DNA of 64,000 nt, from NCBI GenBank assembly GCA_029931535.1, contig JAQPZY010001495.1:2020001-2084000 (forward strand), in the 5' to 3' direction. The notes below the pieces were generated by a model. The model was not told the DNA's origin, searched no databases, and was given only the letters and a program-made list of their open reading frames with translations. Source of the DNA: Margaritifera margaritifera. Its lineage: Eukaryota > Mollusca > Bivalvia > Unionida > Margaritiferidae. Every line of letters starts with the position of its first letter. Within the stretch, counting starts at the first letter, position 1. Shown here piece by piece: positions 9,668 through 21,729 of this stretch. A program made the position numbers and the translations under genes.

Positions 9668-10459
9668 TGTTTTAAATCTTAGTCTTTGAGTCCAACACGT
9701 ACATAAAGGCACAATAGAGAATATGAGCTATTTCGAAAACAACTGAAATTCTTTTGCCATAAAATAAATAAAACAAAAAGAGGACAACAAAGTTTTGCTG
9801 AATATGTGAGATTGCAGTTTGATTCTAATGAGTCACTGTCTTCATGTTTTTGCACAGAGCGGCAAGCCGATATATAAAGAACAATATTTCCAAGAAAACA
9901 AATCTTGGAAAGAGCAGATATTTTTTATTTATTTATTTATAATAGGTACTGTGTATGTACAAAAGTGAATCCCAAACACGACTGTCATTTGTTGAATTTT
10001 GCGTTCTTTTGTCAGCCTACTTTGGAGCCAATGTTTTGAAGATATACCTAAATCTCTCGTTTTGTTCATACCTTGAAAGATATTTTTGTGCTTAAATAAA
10101 CAGTGCTAACTTAACCTTTCTTTACTGTATTCCATGGTTTCATAGCAGATGTTTGGACTGAAAATATGCCTGTTTTAGATGACGGGAAACACTGTACAAG
10201 TTTTGCTTTTTCTCACATTTTGGATCATGTTGATGTCTTAGTGCAACAATTATAGCATTATCGCCTCGCACTAGAGGATTATTGAGACGCTTATATCGTT
10301 GATCCTATTGCCATTAATATAAAACATTAATTTGTCCCCGATATACCGTTTCCTCATTTTGGCCTACGGCATAATGGTCTTAAAGTGAAATGCGGATATT
10401 GTCATTTAGGAATACTGACGCTTGAAATTGTGGATTGCATTGTTACACTTCAGACAGGT

Positions 10460-10555
10460 CATGGGTGTCAAACTCATTTGCTATGGCGGGCGAAATTTGA
10501 TATAAATAATAATAATAAATAATGAATCTGACGGGCCGTATGTTTGACACCCCTG
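10460..10555. mobile_element. 96-bp hAT-type MITE with 8-bp target duplication
   Basis: The left end is CATGGGTGTCAAACTCA and the right end, read on the other strand, is CAGGGGTGTCAAACATA: terminal inverted repeats of about 14 bases. The flanks are AGACAGGT (10452-10459) and AGATAGGT (10556-10563), an 8-bp duplication with one mismatch, as expected for hAT transposition. The inside is an AT-rich linker with short GGCGGG and GACGGGCC pieces. No coding capacity. Confidence 0.85.
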
Positions 10556-11050
10556 AGATAGGTGTACTAATCTCAGATCTTATTGACCGATATTGTTTTA
10601 CTGAATGGAGTCTTTTTACTAAGATACTGCATTGACTTCGTATTCAAGTTGTTATTGTTTACATTTTTCAGCATTCCTGATCTTCCACTTTGTCATTGTT
10701 TCATTCAAGACAACACATCATTAATAATTTGACGGGAAAAATATCAGTAGTAGGTCACATCTTCCAGGTACAAAATAAATAAATTGTCGAGTACATTTTT
10801 TGTATGCTTTACTCACCTCTGTGTTAAGAAGAGCATGTTGTGAATTCCTAGTCATTTCGAGGGTACACTTGAATAAAAATAGGCTGTTATGATTTGTTGT
10901 ACCAGAACATTTGTTGTATTGTCTCCGTCTGACATGTTATTTAACCATAAACGGTTGGGATGTTTAACAAGCTTTCTGTGTGGCTTACTTTCATGACTTA
11001 CAGTGTTTAGTTGAAACATATTTTACTGTCACAATATGCACTGAATTAAC

Positions 11051-11052
<2 letters not shown>

Positions 11053-11136
<84 letters not shown>
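11053..11136 (+). repeat. (GA)n microsatellite
   Basis: 84 bases of uninterrupted GA. Open frames across it (polyRE on +, polySL on -) are artefacts. Confidence 0.97.
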
Positions 11137-11140
<4 letters not shown>

Positions 11141-11535
11141 TGGGTGGAGACACAATGACAGCATTCGTAATTGGAATAAATTCTTGAAATCGTAAAGTAT
11201 CATTTATATATTTTTGCTTAAATGTTGTAGATTTCTATAATTTTGTTTTATTTGCATAGTGCTGAGAGTAATCTCATCAACTCAGTTTATTGCTGACTAT
11301 ACTTGGGACAGAACATGAAGAAATGTTGGGTGGTTTCTGTGCTAACGCCGCAATAAAAAAGGGTGTCAACAAGTTCAAGGCGGGAAATAACAGCTTTTAA
11401 TGTGATTACACTATGATGCAATCTAGTATGGATAATTTCTTAGGCTCGATGATTAAAACTAGGCATTTTATTGGATTCGATATTTGGATATAAACACTTT
11501 TTCAAAGCACTGTAAGACATGTTACATTGAGTATC

Positions 11536-12030
11536 CTATTCAAGATTATTCCACAAGACCACTGTTGAGAGTATGGAAGATGATTTAGTAGAATTTAGCC
11601 TGAAATTGCAAGTGACCAAATTATTTGAACGTCGAAGGTTATAATTTGTTTGTTCGAACACAGGGGGAGGGATTAATTTAATAAGATAGTCCGGAGTTTG
11701 CCTCGTTTTAATTTTGTAGAGTGCCAATAAGTTTTATCTCTTTCGTCTAGATTGCAAACTTTCCAACCCAGTTTCAAAATAAAGAGAGTGCCTACTCGTG
11801 TATTTTGAAAGTCCTGTAACTATTCTTGCCGCTTCTAGCTGTAGTTTTTTCAAGTCGTTCTGAATCTTTAAAAAAACATCTATCCCAGACTTCACTTGCG
11901 TATTCCAGAAAGGGCCTGATATCAGTTATATACAGTTCAGATAAAATTTGCATGCTAAGTTTGTATTTAAGTTTTCAAAGATTGGTTATTCGAGATGAGG
12001 CTGGGGTTTTTTATGTTATCAATATGACAA
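11536..12030 (-). pseudogene. C-terminal fragment of a LINE ORF2 (jockey/CR1-like)
   Basis: On the - strand the order is KLKYKLSMQILSELYITDIR (near 11,970-11,910), RPFLEYASEVWDRC, LKKLQLEAARIVTGLSKY (near 11,860-11,805), then TPDYLIKLIPPPVFEQTNYN and LRRSNN (near 11,690-11,620) and STVVLWNNL (near 11,565-11,540). This 'LYI..IRP.LEYAS.VWD - LE.LQ..AARI.TG - TP.YL..L.PP - YNLR - ST..LWN.L' chain is the conserved region after the reverse transcriptase of non-LTR retrotransposons common in molluscs. Stops and frame changes are present and the reverse transcriptase itself is absent: a 5'-truncated dead copy. It is a different family from the LINE at 17.4-21.7 kb. Confidence 0.8.
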
Positions 12031-12062
12031 GTCCATTTGATATTTGATGAAAGTACTACTTC

Positions 12063-12143
12063 AAGATGATGATGAGAATCGATATAATCAAGATGATGAT
12101 GAGAATCGATATAATCAAGATGATGATGAGAATCAATATAATC
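12063..12143 (+). repeat. 27-bp tandem repeat, 3 copies
   Basis: The unit AAGATGATGATGAGAATCGA plus TATAATC is repeated three times with one substitution in the last copy. The unit is a multiple of three, so a short repetitive frame (MMMRIDIIK) results; no evidence that it is a gene. Confidence 0.9.
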
Positions 12144-12644
12144 AAGATCAGTATTTTAAAAAACAAGTTCATACATAATTATTATACCTTATATTTACGT
12201 TTGTGGGGTCTAATTCAGATGTTCGAAGTGGCCAATATGGCATTAGTCGACAATTTGTTCATGCTTCAGTATTTTCACGTATTTCCTACTGCTATGCGGG
12301 TTAGTCTTCTTTCCTAAAGGTGAAAACTTTCTGCTTTTTAGATTTCTACCCGTCATCTTATTGTAAAATTCCCCTTGATTTTAATCACGGAATTTGTCAG
12401 TTTTATAAATCGTAACGTACGATTTAAAATATTCCAAAAGTCAAGGATATAAAGAATAATATGCTATGCAACATACGTTTGTCTTCCTAACATAAAAATT
12501 TATCTTTCAAAATTGTAATTTTCATTGAGAAAAAAAAATCTAATGGAAAAACACCCATTTCATCATCTCCTAAAATGTATAAAAGAATTAAGATATCGGC
12601 TTCTGATTGGTTGAATGCCAGTAAATGGCGCTCACCAGTAACAC

Positions 12645-12725
12645 ACGCTAAAATAAATATTACAGAACCATTAAGATGGCGGCCGATTTAGCTTCATTTT
12701 AAACTTGTATATTTCAATTACTGTT
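12645..12725 (+). repeat. Dispersed repeat, copy A (paired with 58,588-58,670)
   Basis: GCTAAAATAAATATTACAGA followed by CCATTAAGATGGCG and TATATTTCAATTA matches the stretch at 58,588-58,670 in the same order. In the second copy it lies just downstream of a tRNA-like SINE head, so this is probably the body or tail of the same SINE with the head lost. Confidence 0.6.
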
Positions 12726-13310
12726 GCCATACTTTAAAATTCTGTTTGCGAACAGACTGACTCGCTACTAGAGCTGAAACGAATACCGAAATTTCCTATT
12801 TGAATATTCGTTGAACGTATTAAAATAGGATATGCATATTTGTCGATGTTAACAAAGGTATCAAATACATCCTCTTTTCTTTGTCTACTTTGGTAGTTAT
12901 AGACACCCATACTTCACAATAAACTCCCCAACAAGGTGTATTGAAAACACTGTGAACTCAGACATCTAAATCCAGTTAAATGACATTCCAGGGGTCGCAA
13001 ATATTTTTAAAATTCAGGTTAAAATTAAAATTACTTTAGGTGTTATTTTCTCTGCTTATCTTTAAGCTCAATACGACCATAAACGTTCCTTTGAGTGATG
13101 AAAAAAGTGGGTAAAGAAGGACAGAGTGATGAAAAAAGTGTGTAAATAAGGGCAGAAACTCGATTACCTGTTCAGTTAAATGTGGGGATTATCTCAACAA
13201 TTTCTCTTGGAAGTGATTTGTTCACGATAAAAATCGCACGGACATGTGACCAATTTAATTTAATTTAATTTGGATACGTTTATAGTATATCTCTAGAATC
13301 TATCATATAT

Positions 13311-13326
13311 GTCGGACATGTCCGAC
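13311..13326. repeat. Perfect palindrome GTCGGACATGTCCGAC
   Basis: A 16-base perfect palindrome inside the hAT element. It could be a protein-binding site of the element; nothing else supports this. Confidence 0.8.
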
Positions 13327-13550
13327 GGGACTGACTTTTGACTGACTATAAAAAGCCCGAATAGGACATTAGGACTTTCTGCTAAGCCATAAGAAATTCA
13401 TATTCAGATTTGTTAAGTAATTGTTTTAACTCTAACCCATAAACGGGTATTGACCTCATCTTAACGTAAAATGTACATTGCAATAGGTGTGAAATGCCCT
13501 TGTGGCTTCTGTAACTAGCATAATTTAACCTCTGCCAGGGCCAGGTACGA

Positions 13551-13580
13551 GGGAACTACTGTAGTTCTCCAGTAGTTCCC
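13551..13580. repeat. Inverted repeat, 10-bp arms
   Basis: GGGAACTACT and AGTAGTTCCC are exact reverse complements separated by 10 bases, inside the hAT element. Confidence 0.85.
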
Positions 13581-14228
13581 AGCCTCAACCATGTTTGGTA
13601 GTAGACCATTCGGTTTTATAGGTAAATAGGGATTTCAAACAAACATTTGTCATTTTTAGAAAGGTATAGATACAAAAAGTGGAATAAACGTTGCACAAAT
13701 TAAAATATATAATATATGCTGATAACTATGGCTTGTAATAATGCACAGCAAAAAACAGAGTGTAGGAGGCTTTATTGTAACAGAAATTTCTCGATAGCAA
13801 CAAATTAAATGGTTCTCTTCGAAAGTCATGTCAACTGGCCGATGTATCTCTTAGTGATAGGAAGCTGACATCTGCATTACAAACTTTTAAGAAAATAAAG
13901 AAAAGGACAGTGTCAGATTTTAAGCATATTGGTAATTATATAGCTGTGTGATGATTTCAAAACTTAAATCAAAGACCGAACGAGGAAATATATTGGAGTT
14001 AAGTTTCCGAGGTAAGATGGGGCTGGGGTGGGGTGGGGTGGGAGGTGATAATGGTATACGGTATTGACTGCAACTGCTTCTGACCGAACGAATCTTTAAC
14101 AATAGTTCACAAATGTTTCAGAGCTCTGGTTGATTGGTACATAAAGGCTTTCTTGACTTTGATGTAACCTCTGTTCTATACCGTGTTCTTTATCAACTTG
14201 CTGTTATATATTCAAGAGTGCCAGAATG

Positions 14229-14231
<3 letters not shown>

Positions 14232-14311
<80 letters not shown>
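14232..14311. repeat. (AT)n microsatellite
   Basis: About 80 bases of alternating AT inside the hAT element, near its right end. Confidence 0.95.
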
Positions 14312-14313
<2 letters not shown>

Positions 14314-15244
14314 GGCGATGTTGTGAGCAATGTGACTGTTCCGAATTTTTGTCAGTATGATCACATTGTGATTTGGAGTTTGAATTTAAGGTGATTTAGT
14401 AGGTTTGAAGTCGTCCCTTGTAAACTAATTCAACTTTGTATAGTTTACATTTTGCGTTGTTTGTTTCTTTTACAAAATGTTGGAAAACACGCTAGGTTAA
14501 GAAGCGAATATTTCAATACCAAATTTCTATTCGAATATTCACAAAGAAGTATTCGGATTCGAATGTTCGGTTATTCGTTTCAGCTCTACTCACTACTGTC
14601 TGGAAATTTCCCTCAAGAGCTCAAGTGCTTGTAATCTTGCGACTGCACTAACACAATTTCCTCGGCATCACTAAAATCATGACTGGTTTAGACATTTCCC
14701 TCAGAGGATTCCACGTGAAATTCTATACAGTCATAATATCATTCTTTTTAATATTTTGTGTCAGTTACAAATTAACCAACTTCAAACGTCATTGTTACTG
14801 ATGTAACTTTATTCATACCAGTTGCTAATTTGTATTGGCAATGCATGTAGCAAAGCCGTCAACTTGTTTACCGTACATGGATATCTTTACGTAATTATTC
14901 GGACGAATTTCCAAGCTAGGAGTCTGGAAACTTTTTACGTTATGCAACTTAGGTGAAAATAAAGACAGAGTCATGCACATTGTGAGGATCTTCTTAAAAT
15001 CGACTCTACTGGTAACTCGCAAACTTCCAGTGTAGGGATTTACCTCGATTTGAGATAAAAAATAATGTCGTTATTACTCCATGCATTTATTAATCTATGG
15101 ATCGTGTCAAGGATGTACTCCTGCTTCTGCTGTTGCAATCATGGAATTATTTCAAAGTCTAAAAGACTGGTTCTGAGATATTGCATGCCACTGTCCCGTT
15201 TCACAAAAGTTTCCTAAACTCATTCAGAAGATATTTCAAAATAT

Positions 15245-15410
15245 TCACGTTACATCATTCTTGAGATAGTTCATAATATTCATGTTACATCATTCTTGAG
15301 ATAGTTCATAATATTCATGTTACATCATTCTTGAGATAGTTCATAATATTCATGTTACATCATTCTTGAGATAGTTCATAATATTCATGTTACATCATTC
15401 TTGAGATCTA
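15245..15410 (+). repeat. 35-bp tandem repeat, between 4 and 5 copies
   Basis: The unit CATGTTACATCATTCTTGAG plus ATAGTTCATAATATT recurs head to tail almost without change, the first copy being the most diverged. No spacers and no coding frame. Confidence 0.9.
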
Positions 15411-17403
15411 TTGTAAGCATTTTTACACAACTATATTTGGAATGGCTTTGCTAAGAAAGATCTTGTGTACTATCTTAACAGCATATACTCCTTCGTGACC
15501 AGGTTTTTTTAAATAGAAAAATAAACTCAGTCAGATTAAAATCAAGATTTCCGACATAACGGAGATCTGACAGGCACCGATAAAAGTTCATCTTATGGTG
15601 ATCTTTGTAATTCCCGGTCTACTTAATTTGAGAAGCCTATCAGATCAATCGTTGCATCTTGTTTTAGGAATAGTTATTGTCAAGAACAATATGCTCATAA
15701 ATACTTTTTCCATTTTCAGAAATATAAAAAACTAATTTGACTGGAAAATCAAAAGGTCAAATTAACAAGATCTCATCTTGATGCCCGTCAGATCTACTTT
15801 AACGGTAGATCTCGATTTTTATCAGATTGAAAGTCACCGTCAAAGCCAATGAGTTTATTTTTGACACGTTGGATAAGGAAAGAACATTTCTTCAGATATA
15901 ATTGCAAAGAAAAGTAACTGTTCCGTTTGAAGTGAATAGGTACAACGTTGGACTCAGTGTGTGAAATTACATACAGATAATTACTACTGCCATCCACGAC
16001 AGTAAAGGAGATTTAAAAAAAAAGGAAAAGTTACTTTAGCTGGTACGTACAATGATTAAAATAATGATAATAAAATAATTATGACCATGACGACATTTTC
16101 ACAAGGGCATTTGTCAAGTCAAAAGTTACCGACAAGAATATATTGTCTCCGCGTTTTGTTTTGTAATACCTACACACAAAGAAGATCATGATATCTGTCA
16201 CAAAATTTCTCCTAAAAGCATTGGGTCAATCATCGTGATTATCAACAGTCGTCATCATCATCAGCAGCAGCATTTAATTTCTATTACTTACTTTATAGTT
16301 TATAGTTTCTAAGGGTCGAGAAAAAGTCGGAATCTTTTGTTTTCAGGAAAATCAGGGAAATGTCAGGGAAGTTTATGATATAAAACTCAGGGAATTTTGT
16401 ACCCTCAGTCGGGGAAATTTTTATACAGACGAGCACGGAGAAATAAGTAATGTCCATGCCTAGGTCTGTTTTCTTATCCATGATTTCAAATTTTCTTTTG
16501 TGCAAAATGTTTGAAGTAACCTCTGAATTTATTTAAGGGCAGTAATGCTGCATTTTTTCTCTTTTTCTTCTTCTTCTTCTTCTTTTCCCTTTAATCCAGT
16601 AGATATTTTGGGTACCTTGCAGCTTATCATCGGAGAAATACGACCATTTTTTTCTTCTTCTTTTATATGTTTAACAACTGAAATTATTTGTCTGGTTTTG
16701 ACATAAAATGTGTGGACAGTGAAAATTTGCCCTTGGTCCGGGAAAAGTCGGAATTTTCATTTCAGTAAATCTGTAAAACCCTGTAGTTATTAAAACCTGA
16801 ACATTTGTCGTAATTGTAAGCAATTTCTTTTGATTCCCTGGAAATGAACGAACATGTCGAGCTCTCTTTTAAAACACGTATTTACCGGTCGTAATGTTGA
16901 AAAAGACCTTAAAAACATCGTAGCAATGAAACGTTTCGTTAAACACTCTTAGAAAAACATATTTCCTTAGACATATATTATATGAACGACTTCTTTCCTA
17001 AGATACGTTTATGAAACTGGCCCCTGCATGGTTTACTGTTTTTTTTTTTAGCAGTCTTGAGAGTTCCGTGACAGTTTTCACAGTATGTACTCGCAAGAGC
17101 TTTAATTAGTGTTTCCCTTATTATTTTTAATCGCCTAAAGTTTTCATTCTTCACATCAAAATTGGCGTATCGCACGACGGGTTCCATGTTTAATGCCAGT
17201 GTGGCATCAGTATTATAAGTCGTCTGGTTTAAGTTTGTCCAGTTTTATGAGTATTAAGACGCTGTTTTCTTCATTCACGACGATAGAGCGACTGGACATG
17301 ATATTCTTTAATTTAAAAGTGAAATTTTCGGAATAATTTTGTCTTTCTTGTCAATTAAAATTCCCCACGTATATTTTAAATATCTTTCTACTTTTCTTTC
17401 ACA
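15411..17403. other. Gene-poor stretch
   Basis: No family signatures are seen on either strand. It contains short simple repeats (TTC units near 16,566-16,585, CAT/CAG units near 16,250-16,275) and a loose internal similarity between 16,315-16,345 and 16,735-16,755 around AAAAGTCGGAAT. Confidence 0.4.
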
Positions 17404-17470
17404 GTATTACAGAACAGAACAGAAAGTTTATTCAGTACTTTAGGCCTCCGGCCCATAATACAAAACATCA
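17404..17470 (-). repeat. LINE 3' terminus with TTCTG-type tail
   Basis: On the - strand the element ends CTTTCTGTTCTGTTCTGTAA, three TTCTG-like units, preceded by the motif TTATGGGCCGGAGGCCTAAA. Short tandem tails of this kind are target-primed reverse transcription start signals in several LINE families. Confidence 0.65.
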
Positions 17471-17879
17471 AATCGAGTTTAATATACAGTGCGCCATAAA
17501 CGGTGTTGTAAAATAGGCTGGTTTAGGTGTTGATATCGATACTTTGTAAAAGTTGATCTCGTAGTTTAAAAGCAAAATACAACACCTTTCAAACACTTAT
17601 AATTAGACTTATTTTCTGACTGGACATTAGATTTGTAAATTTATTCACTGAAGGGTTGATATAATACATCTCGTCGAGATATTTCCGACTTAAATTGGCA
17701 TAAGAAGCACATATACACACAAATAGTACTTATCTTCTACAGACTTGATAATTTCTTTAAGACATAGTTTGCAAAATCTTTGATCTTTTTCAAATTTAGT
17801 GTCTTCCTCTTTCAATCATGAAATCATGTTTAGAACATCAAAAGGATACAAGTGTTTTTATGAAAATGAAAGGTAGATC

Positions 17880-20830
17880 CAATGTTAAATAGTTGTCAAT
17901 TTCCAATAACGACTTGTACTGACTGTAACATACCTTTTTTTTTTTTTTTTTTTTTTTTTTTGTAGAATCGCGTATCTCACTTGACCAGATCTTGTGTAGA
18001 GGAATCAAAAAGACGTTATAAACGTTGTCTGAACATAGATAGAAAAGTGTTTCCGTCACTCAATTCTTGCGCCATCCATGCCTAGCCAAAACCATGAGAA
18101 AATAATATATGTTTAACTTTACTATGCTTTTGCCGGTATCATCCAATTTATTGATCATAATATACCATTGGAAAGGATATCTACTTTTCGGCATATGTAT
18201 AATTTTAGTCCAGTAAATTACACATCACAAATATATAAGTTGTACTCAAAGGATATCCTCCATGTTCACCGAGACTGACATAATTATTCACATGGTACAT
18301 TAAGATATCTTTTACAAAATCTTTTCTGAATTGCTTCTATTTTTGGTTAATATTCATATTTCTATATTTCTTAAACGTAACATAAGATTGGTTTCACCAT
18401 TGCATAAAATATTTAAAATATATCCTTTATATGCAATCTTCCAAATATTTGTTGATACCCAAAATTTTTATTTACTGATTTCAAAGCTTTGGATGCCAAC
18501 ATATTTTTTTAGCTTTTGTCCGTTTAACCTTGATGTGAAAAGCAACCCCATATATTTATAAAATGAAACCCTTCAATAGTTTTGCCCTTATAATACAAAA
18601 AAGCCATCGTTTGGAAGGACAATTATTTTTGCTTTTTCTAGATTAATTTCCATTCCTGTTTCATTACAAAATTCATCTATGGCATTAATTTGTTGTTATA
18701 GTAACCGTACAGTTTCAACACAATTAGCCACATCCTCTGCCTACAATAAGGCAAAGACCTCTGATATATTCTGTGATGAAAAGACCCCTATCACACTTAG
18801 TTTGTAACTTTTGAATTAAGTCATCAATAAAAATAGAAAAAAGAACTGGACTTAGAATACATCCTTGTCTTCTTCCCACATTGCAATTAAAATATCTGGT
18901 TAGTCCATTTGGTATTCGTACACAGCTTTTCAACCAAGAATACATATTCTTTAAAACTTGTAAAATATTTCCATCAATACCTTTATGTACAAGAGAAAAC
19001 TAAAGCTTATTATGTTATACACGATCGAAAGCTTTAGAAAAATCAACAATAAAAAGTAAAACCTACCACCAGATATACATATATACTTCTGAACAATTGA
19101 ATGTAAACGGAACACATTATCACAAGTACTGTAGTGTTTTCTAAAGCCAGCATGAGACTAATTTTTAAATTATTGCTTTCTGCACATTTGTACAACCGTT
19201 TGTTCAAAATAGATGTGAATATTTTACACAATGCATTTATTAGAGAAATTCCCCTGTAAACTATCATTCTTAAATATTGAACAAATTATACCTTTTGACG
19301 ACTCCTTTTGAAATTCCTCCGTTTCAAAGCTTTTATTAAAAGCACATTAAGAAATGATAGAATGTATAGCAAAGTCTACTGGTAGCAAATGACCAAGATC
19401 TTGTCGGGACGTGGAGTTTTATTTTTCAAAAAGCGAACGCTATCAATTATTTGTTGATTTGTAATTGGTTTACTCAATTCAAAACTGTCATTCTCATTTC
19501 TCGCAGTACCCTCATCGTCATCCATATTTTCATCTCTATTAGACATATATAAAGAACGAAAAAATAGTCTAATCAGTCATTCTTTGTTACTTTAGATTCA
19601 CTTACATTTTCCCTGTCATAGTCTTTTCCCTTTAAAACTTGCCAGAATTTTTAGGATCATTTCTTGATTGCACAAGTTTATCTCTCATTGACTTTTCATA
19701 TAATGACTTTGGAACTGAGTCAATCTTTTAAACGAGTTTCTACTGTGAACGTATGTGAATAGTTTGGTTTGTAAATCTGTATTTTCTTAAAACTTGAAAT
19801 TTCTCTTTTTTTAGCATTATCACAGTCTTGATCCCACCATGGGAGTTGTAACCTCTGCAGTAAAACTGGGAGCTTCGGTAGCTGCATTTCAACACAAATT
19901 TCCTTGTATATAGGGCCAAACGTATTCACACAATCGTTAATATTGAAATGCAGTAAATTGGTTATGTCTTGAACATGTTCAATACATTTTCTACTAAAAA
20001 AGTTGAAGAAAAGATTCCCCATATATGTCTTTCAATGGAAAAAATTGACAATCATTATCATCGTCATCGTCATCGTTGAGGACTTGAGGACATCATCGTC
20101 CCCAACGTCCTCGCTAACGCTACCATCACTGACATATTCATTACATACATAATTTCTTATATTCTCATCTTTTTTTCTACAACTATTTAATTAATCACAA
20201 TTTTCATTCTCAGTAAATCGGAAAATGGGATGATTCGTTTCTGTCATCAATACCAAAGTTTCTGATATAAAGGGAAACAACTATGTGGAGACTACGACAT
20301 AATCCACTTAACTGATGCCATTATTTGCAATGCATGTTACATTCATTTCCTTATCGTTGAAAAGCCTACCATAAAGTACATGTATATTAAAAATTGTGGA
20401 TATTTCTACAAAAGCCAAACCAAAATTGTTGTGTTTTTAAATTTTTTTTTGGTATTACATGACAATGAAAAATTATCGCCATCATACATGACATCTACAT
20501 TTAAAATATTTTCCAAAGTATCAACAGGTATAAAGATAAGAGTATATTTTATATGAGTATTACAATCTCCCGCAAGAACCAAAGCAGCTTTTTGGTATAA
20601 GGATTTTCTTTTCCAATTTCTTAAAAAATAAATAAAATCCATTTTCTTTAGGATTGTCATAATTGACGATCTCTCCGGTGAAATATATACAATATAAAAA
20701 CTATCTCTAAAAGATTTATATTCCTCAAAGATATTATGAAAAATCTTCGTCAGAAATGCCCCATGTTTCGCAAAAATGTACTCTGTCGACAAACGCATAC
20801 AAGAGGCAAATTAAAAGCTATATTTATATT
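17880..20830 (-). pseudogene. LINE ORF2: endonuclease and reverse transcriptase, degenerate
   Basis: The endonuclease includes DSFYIVYISPERSS near 20,705-20,660 and VLAGDCNTHI near 20,590-20,560, where the family has GD.N. A linker has LPWWDQDCDNAKKREISSFK near 19,850-19,790, which matches the 'PWWd..c..a.k.R' joint between endonuclease and reverse transcriptase. The polymerase has YRGISLINALCKIFTSILNK near 19,258-19,199 and NCNVGRRQGCILSPVLFSIF near 18,885-18,825. The catalytic box is changed to A-E-D near 18,750 in place of A-D-D. The C-terminal segment includes YWTKIIHMPKSRYPFQWY near 18,220-18,165. Length and order equal a full ORF2; stops and frame changes make it dead. An A-tract (T-tract on +, 17,935-17,960) lies near its end. 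Confidence 0.8.
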
Positions 20831-21049
20831 TTTTTAAAGTCTTTCGATATTCCAACACAAAAAAGAAATGCATTTATTACACAAAACAATGCCATTATTT
20901 ACTTTATAGTAGACTTGGCCTCCTCCCTAAGCTTGTTACTCACTGGATAAATTAGCTCCATCCTTATCCCCTCTGGCGTGTTGATCTACCGTATACCCAA
21001 TGCGCTGTGGTGCGTTTTCCGCTCCGTTATTCGCTCTGAGCCAACGGAA

Positions 21050-21720
21050 CAAATCTCCTTCTTCACTCAGTCATACGTGTAAGCCTGCCCGCCGAAAATC
21101 AGATTATTATATCTGATTGTCCCGAACTCATCCCTTTTTACTTTCGTCATAAACTTGTAGAGAAATGTTCTCTCATCTCCTATACGCCAAGTGTAATTTT
21201 CTGCCACTGTATCCGCTTTGTTTATTGACTGCTTTTCGATCCGCTTGCATAATATGGTCCTTATACACGGTAAATTTGGCTATGATCGGTGAACAGCTCG
21301 TGCTCGAGTGCCCTGGTATTTGGACGTCAATCTATGTGCCCTACCAATCGGGACAGTTCGCGCGTCGTCTATATGAAGGGTGTCCTGTAGAAAAGTTTTG
21401 ACTTTCTTCTCACATGCATCCCATCCTACGTTAGCAGTGGCAGATAACCAAAAAAAAAAAAAAAAAAAAAAAGATCATTTTTTCTAGATTATGCCTATTC
21501 TTTGTCCATATGTTTTTCCATCTGCATTACCCGATTCCCCAATTTCAAATTTTACTTCCGAAGTTCTTTAGTGTAATTTTGGTTCATGACTTTCAGTTCT
21601 GCTAAAATACTTGTGACGAAGTTGGCTGCTGTCTGATTGTAGGGTGCTCCACCATGATTGTCCCAGAATTTAATGTTGACAGTTTTGTCTGTCTCGTCAC
21701 CGTCCCTCTACTGGGCCCCT
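21050..21720 (-). pseudogene. LINE ORF1 (RNA-binding, L1-ORF1p-like), degenerate
   Basis: The - strand reads VNIKFWDNHGGAPYNQTAAN near 21,690-21,630, LAELKVMNQNYTKELRK (coiled-coil type) near 21,605-21,555, then after an A-tract (21,447-21,474) WDACEKKVKTFLQDTLHIDD near 21,425-21,365. RAHRLTSKYQGTRARAVHRS and KFTVYKDHIMQA follow near 21,345-21,250. 'KVK.FL...L.I.....R.HRL......R.R....KF..YKD' is the RNA-binding core of ORF1 proteins. It lies upstream of and on the same strand as the ORF2 remnant, so both probably belong to one element. Confidence 0.7.
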
Positions 21721-21729
21721 GGCCAAGGT

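Larger units (their letters stand above)
12769..14588. mobile_element. 1.82-kb non-autonomous hAT transposon with 8-bp target duplication
   Basis: The left end TAGAGCTGAAACGAATACCG and the right end read in reverse, TAGAGCTGAAACGAATAACC, form a terminal inverted repeat of about 18 bases that continues imperfectly to a shared GAATATTCG. The flanks are CTCGCTAC (12,761-12,768) and CTCACTAC (14,589-14,596), 7 of 8 identical, the hAT duplication length. The inside has no frame with transposase signatures; it contains a perfect 16-bp palindrome, a 10-bp-arm hairpin and an (AT)n tract. It is therefore a non-autonomous or fully decayed copy. Confidence 0.85.
17404..21720 (-). mobile_element. Nearly full-length decayed LINE (ORF1, endonuclease, reverse transcriptase, 3' tail)
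   Basis: On the - strand an ORF1-like remnant (21.7-21.05 kb) is followed by an apurinic-type endonuclease (20.8-20.4 kb), a linker, a reverse transcriptase (19.3-18.7 kb) and a conserved C terminus (to about 17.9 kb). The 3' end, on the + strand ATTACAGAACAGAACAGAAA at 17,406-17,425, is a short TTCTG-type tandem tail. Next to it is a TTTAGGCCTCCGGCCCATAA motif at 17,439-17,458, an arrangement I associate with molluscan LINEs. Both frames carry many stops. Clade is not assigned: endonuclease plus a coiled-coil/RNA-binding ORF1 fits several L1/CR1/jockey-type groups. Confidence 0.75.
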
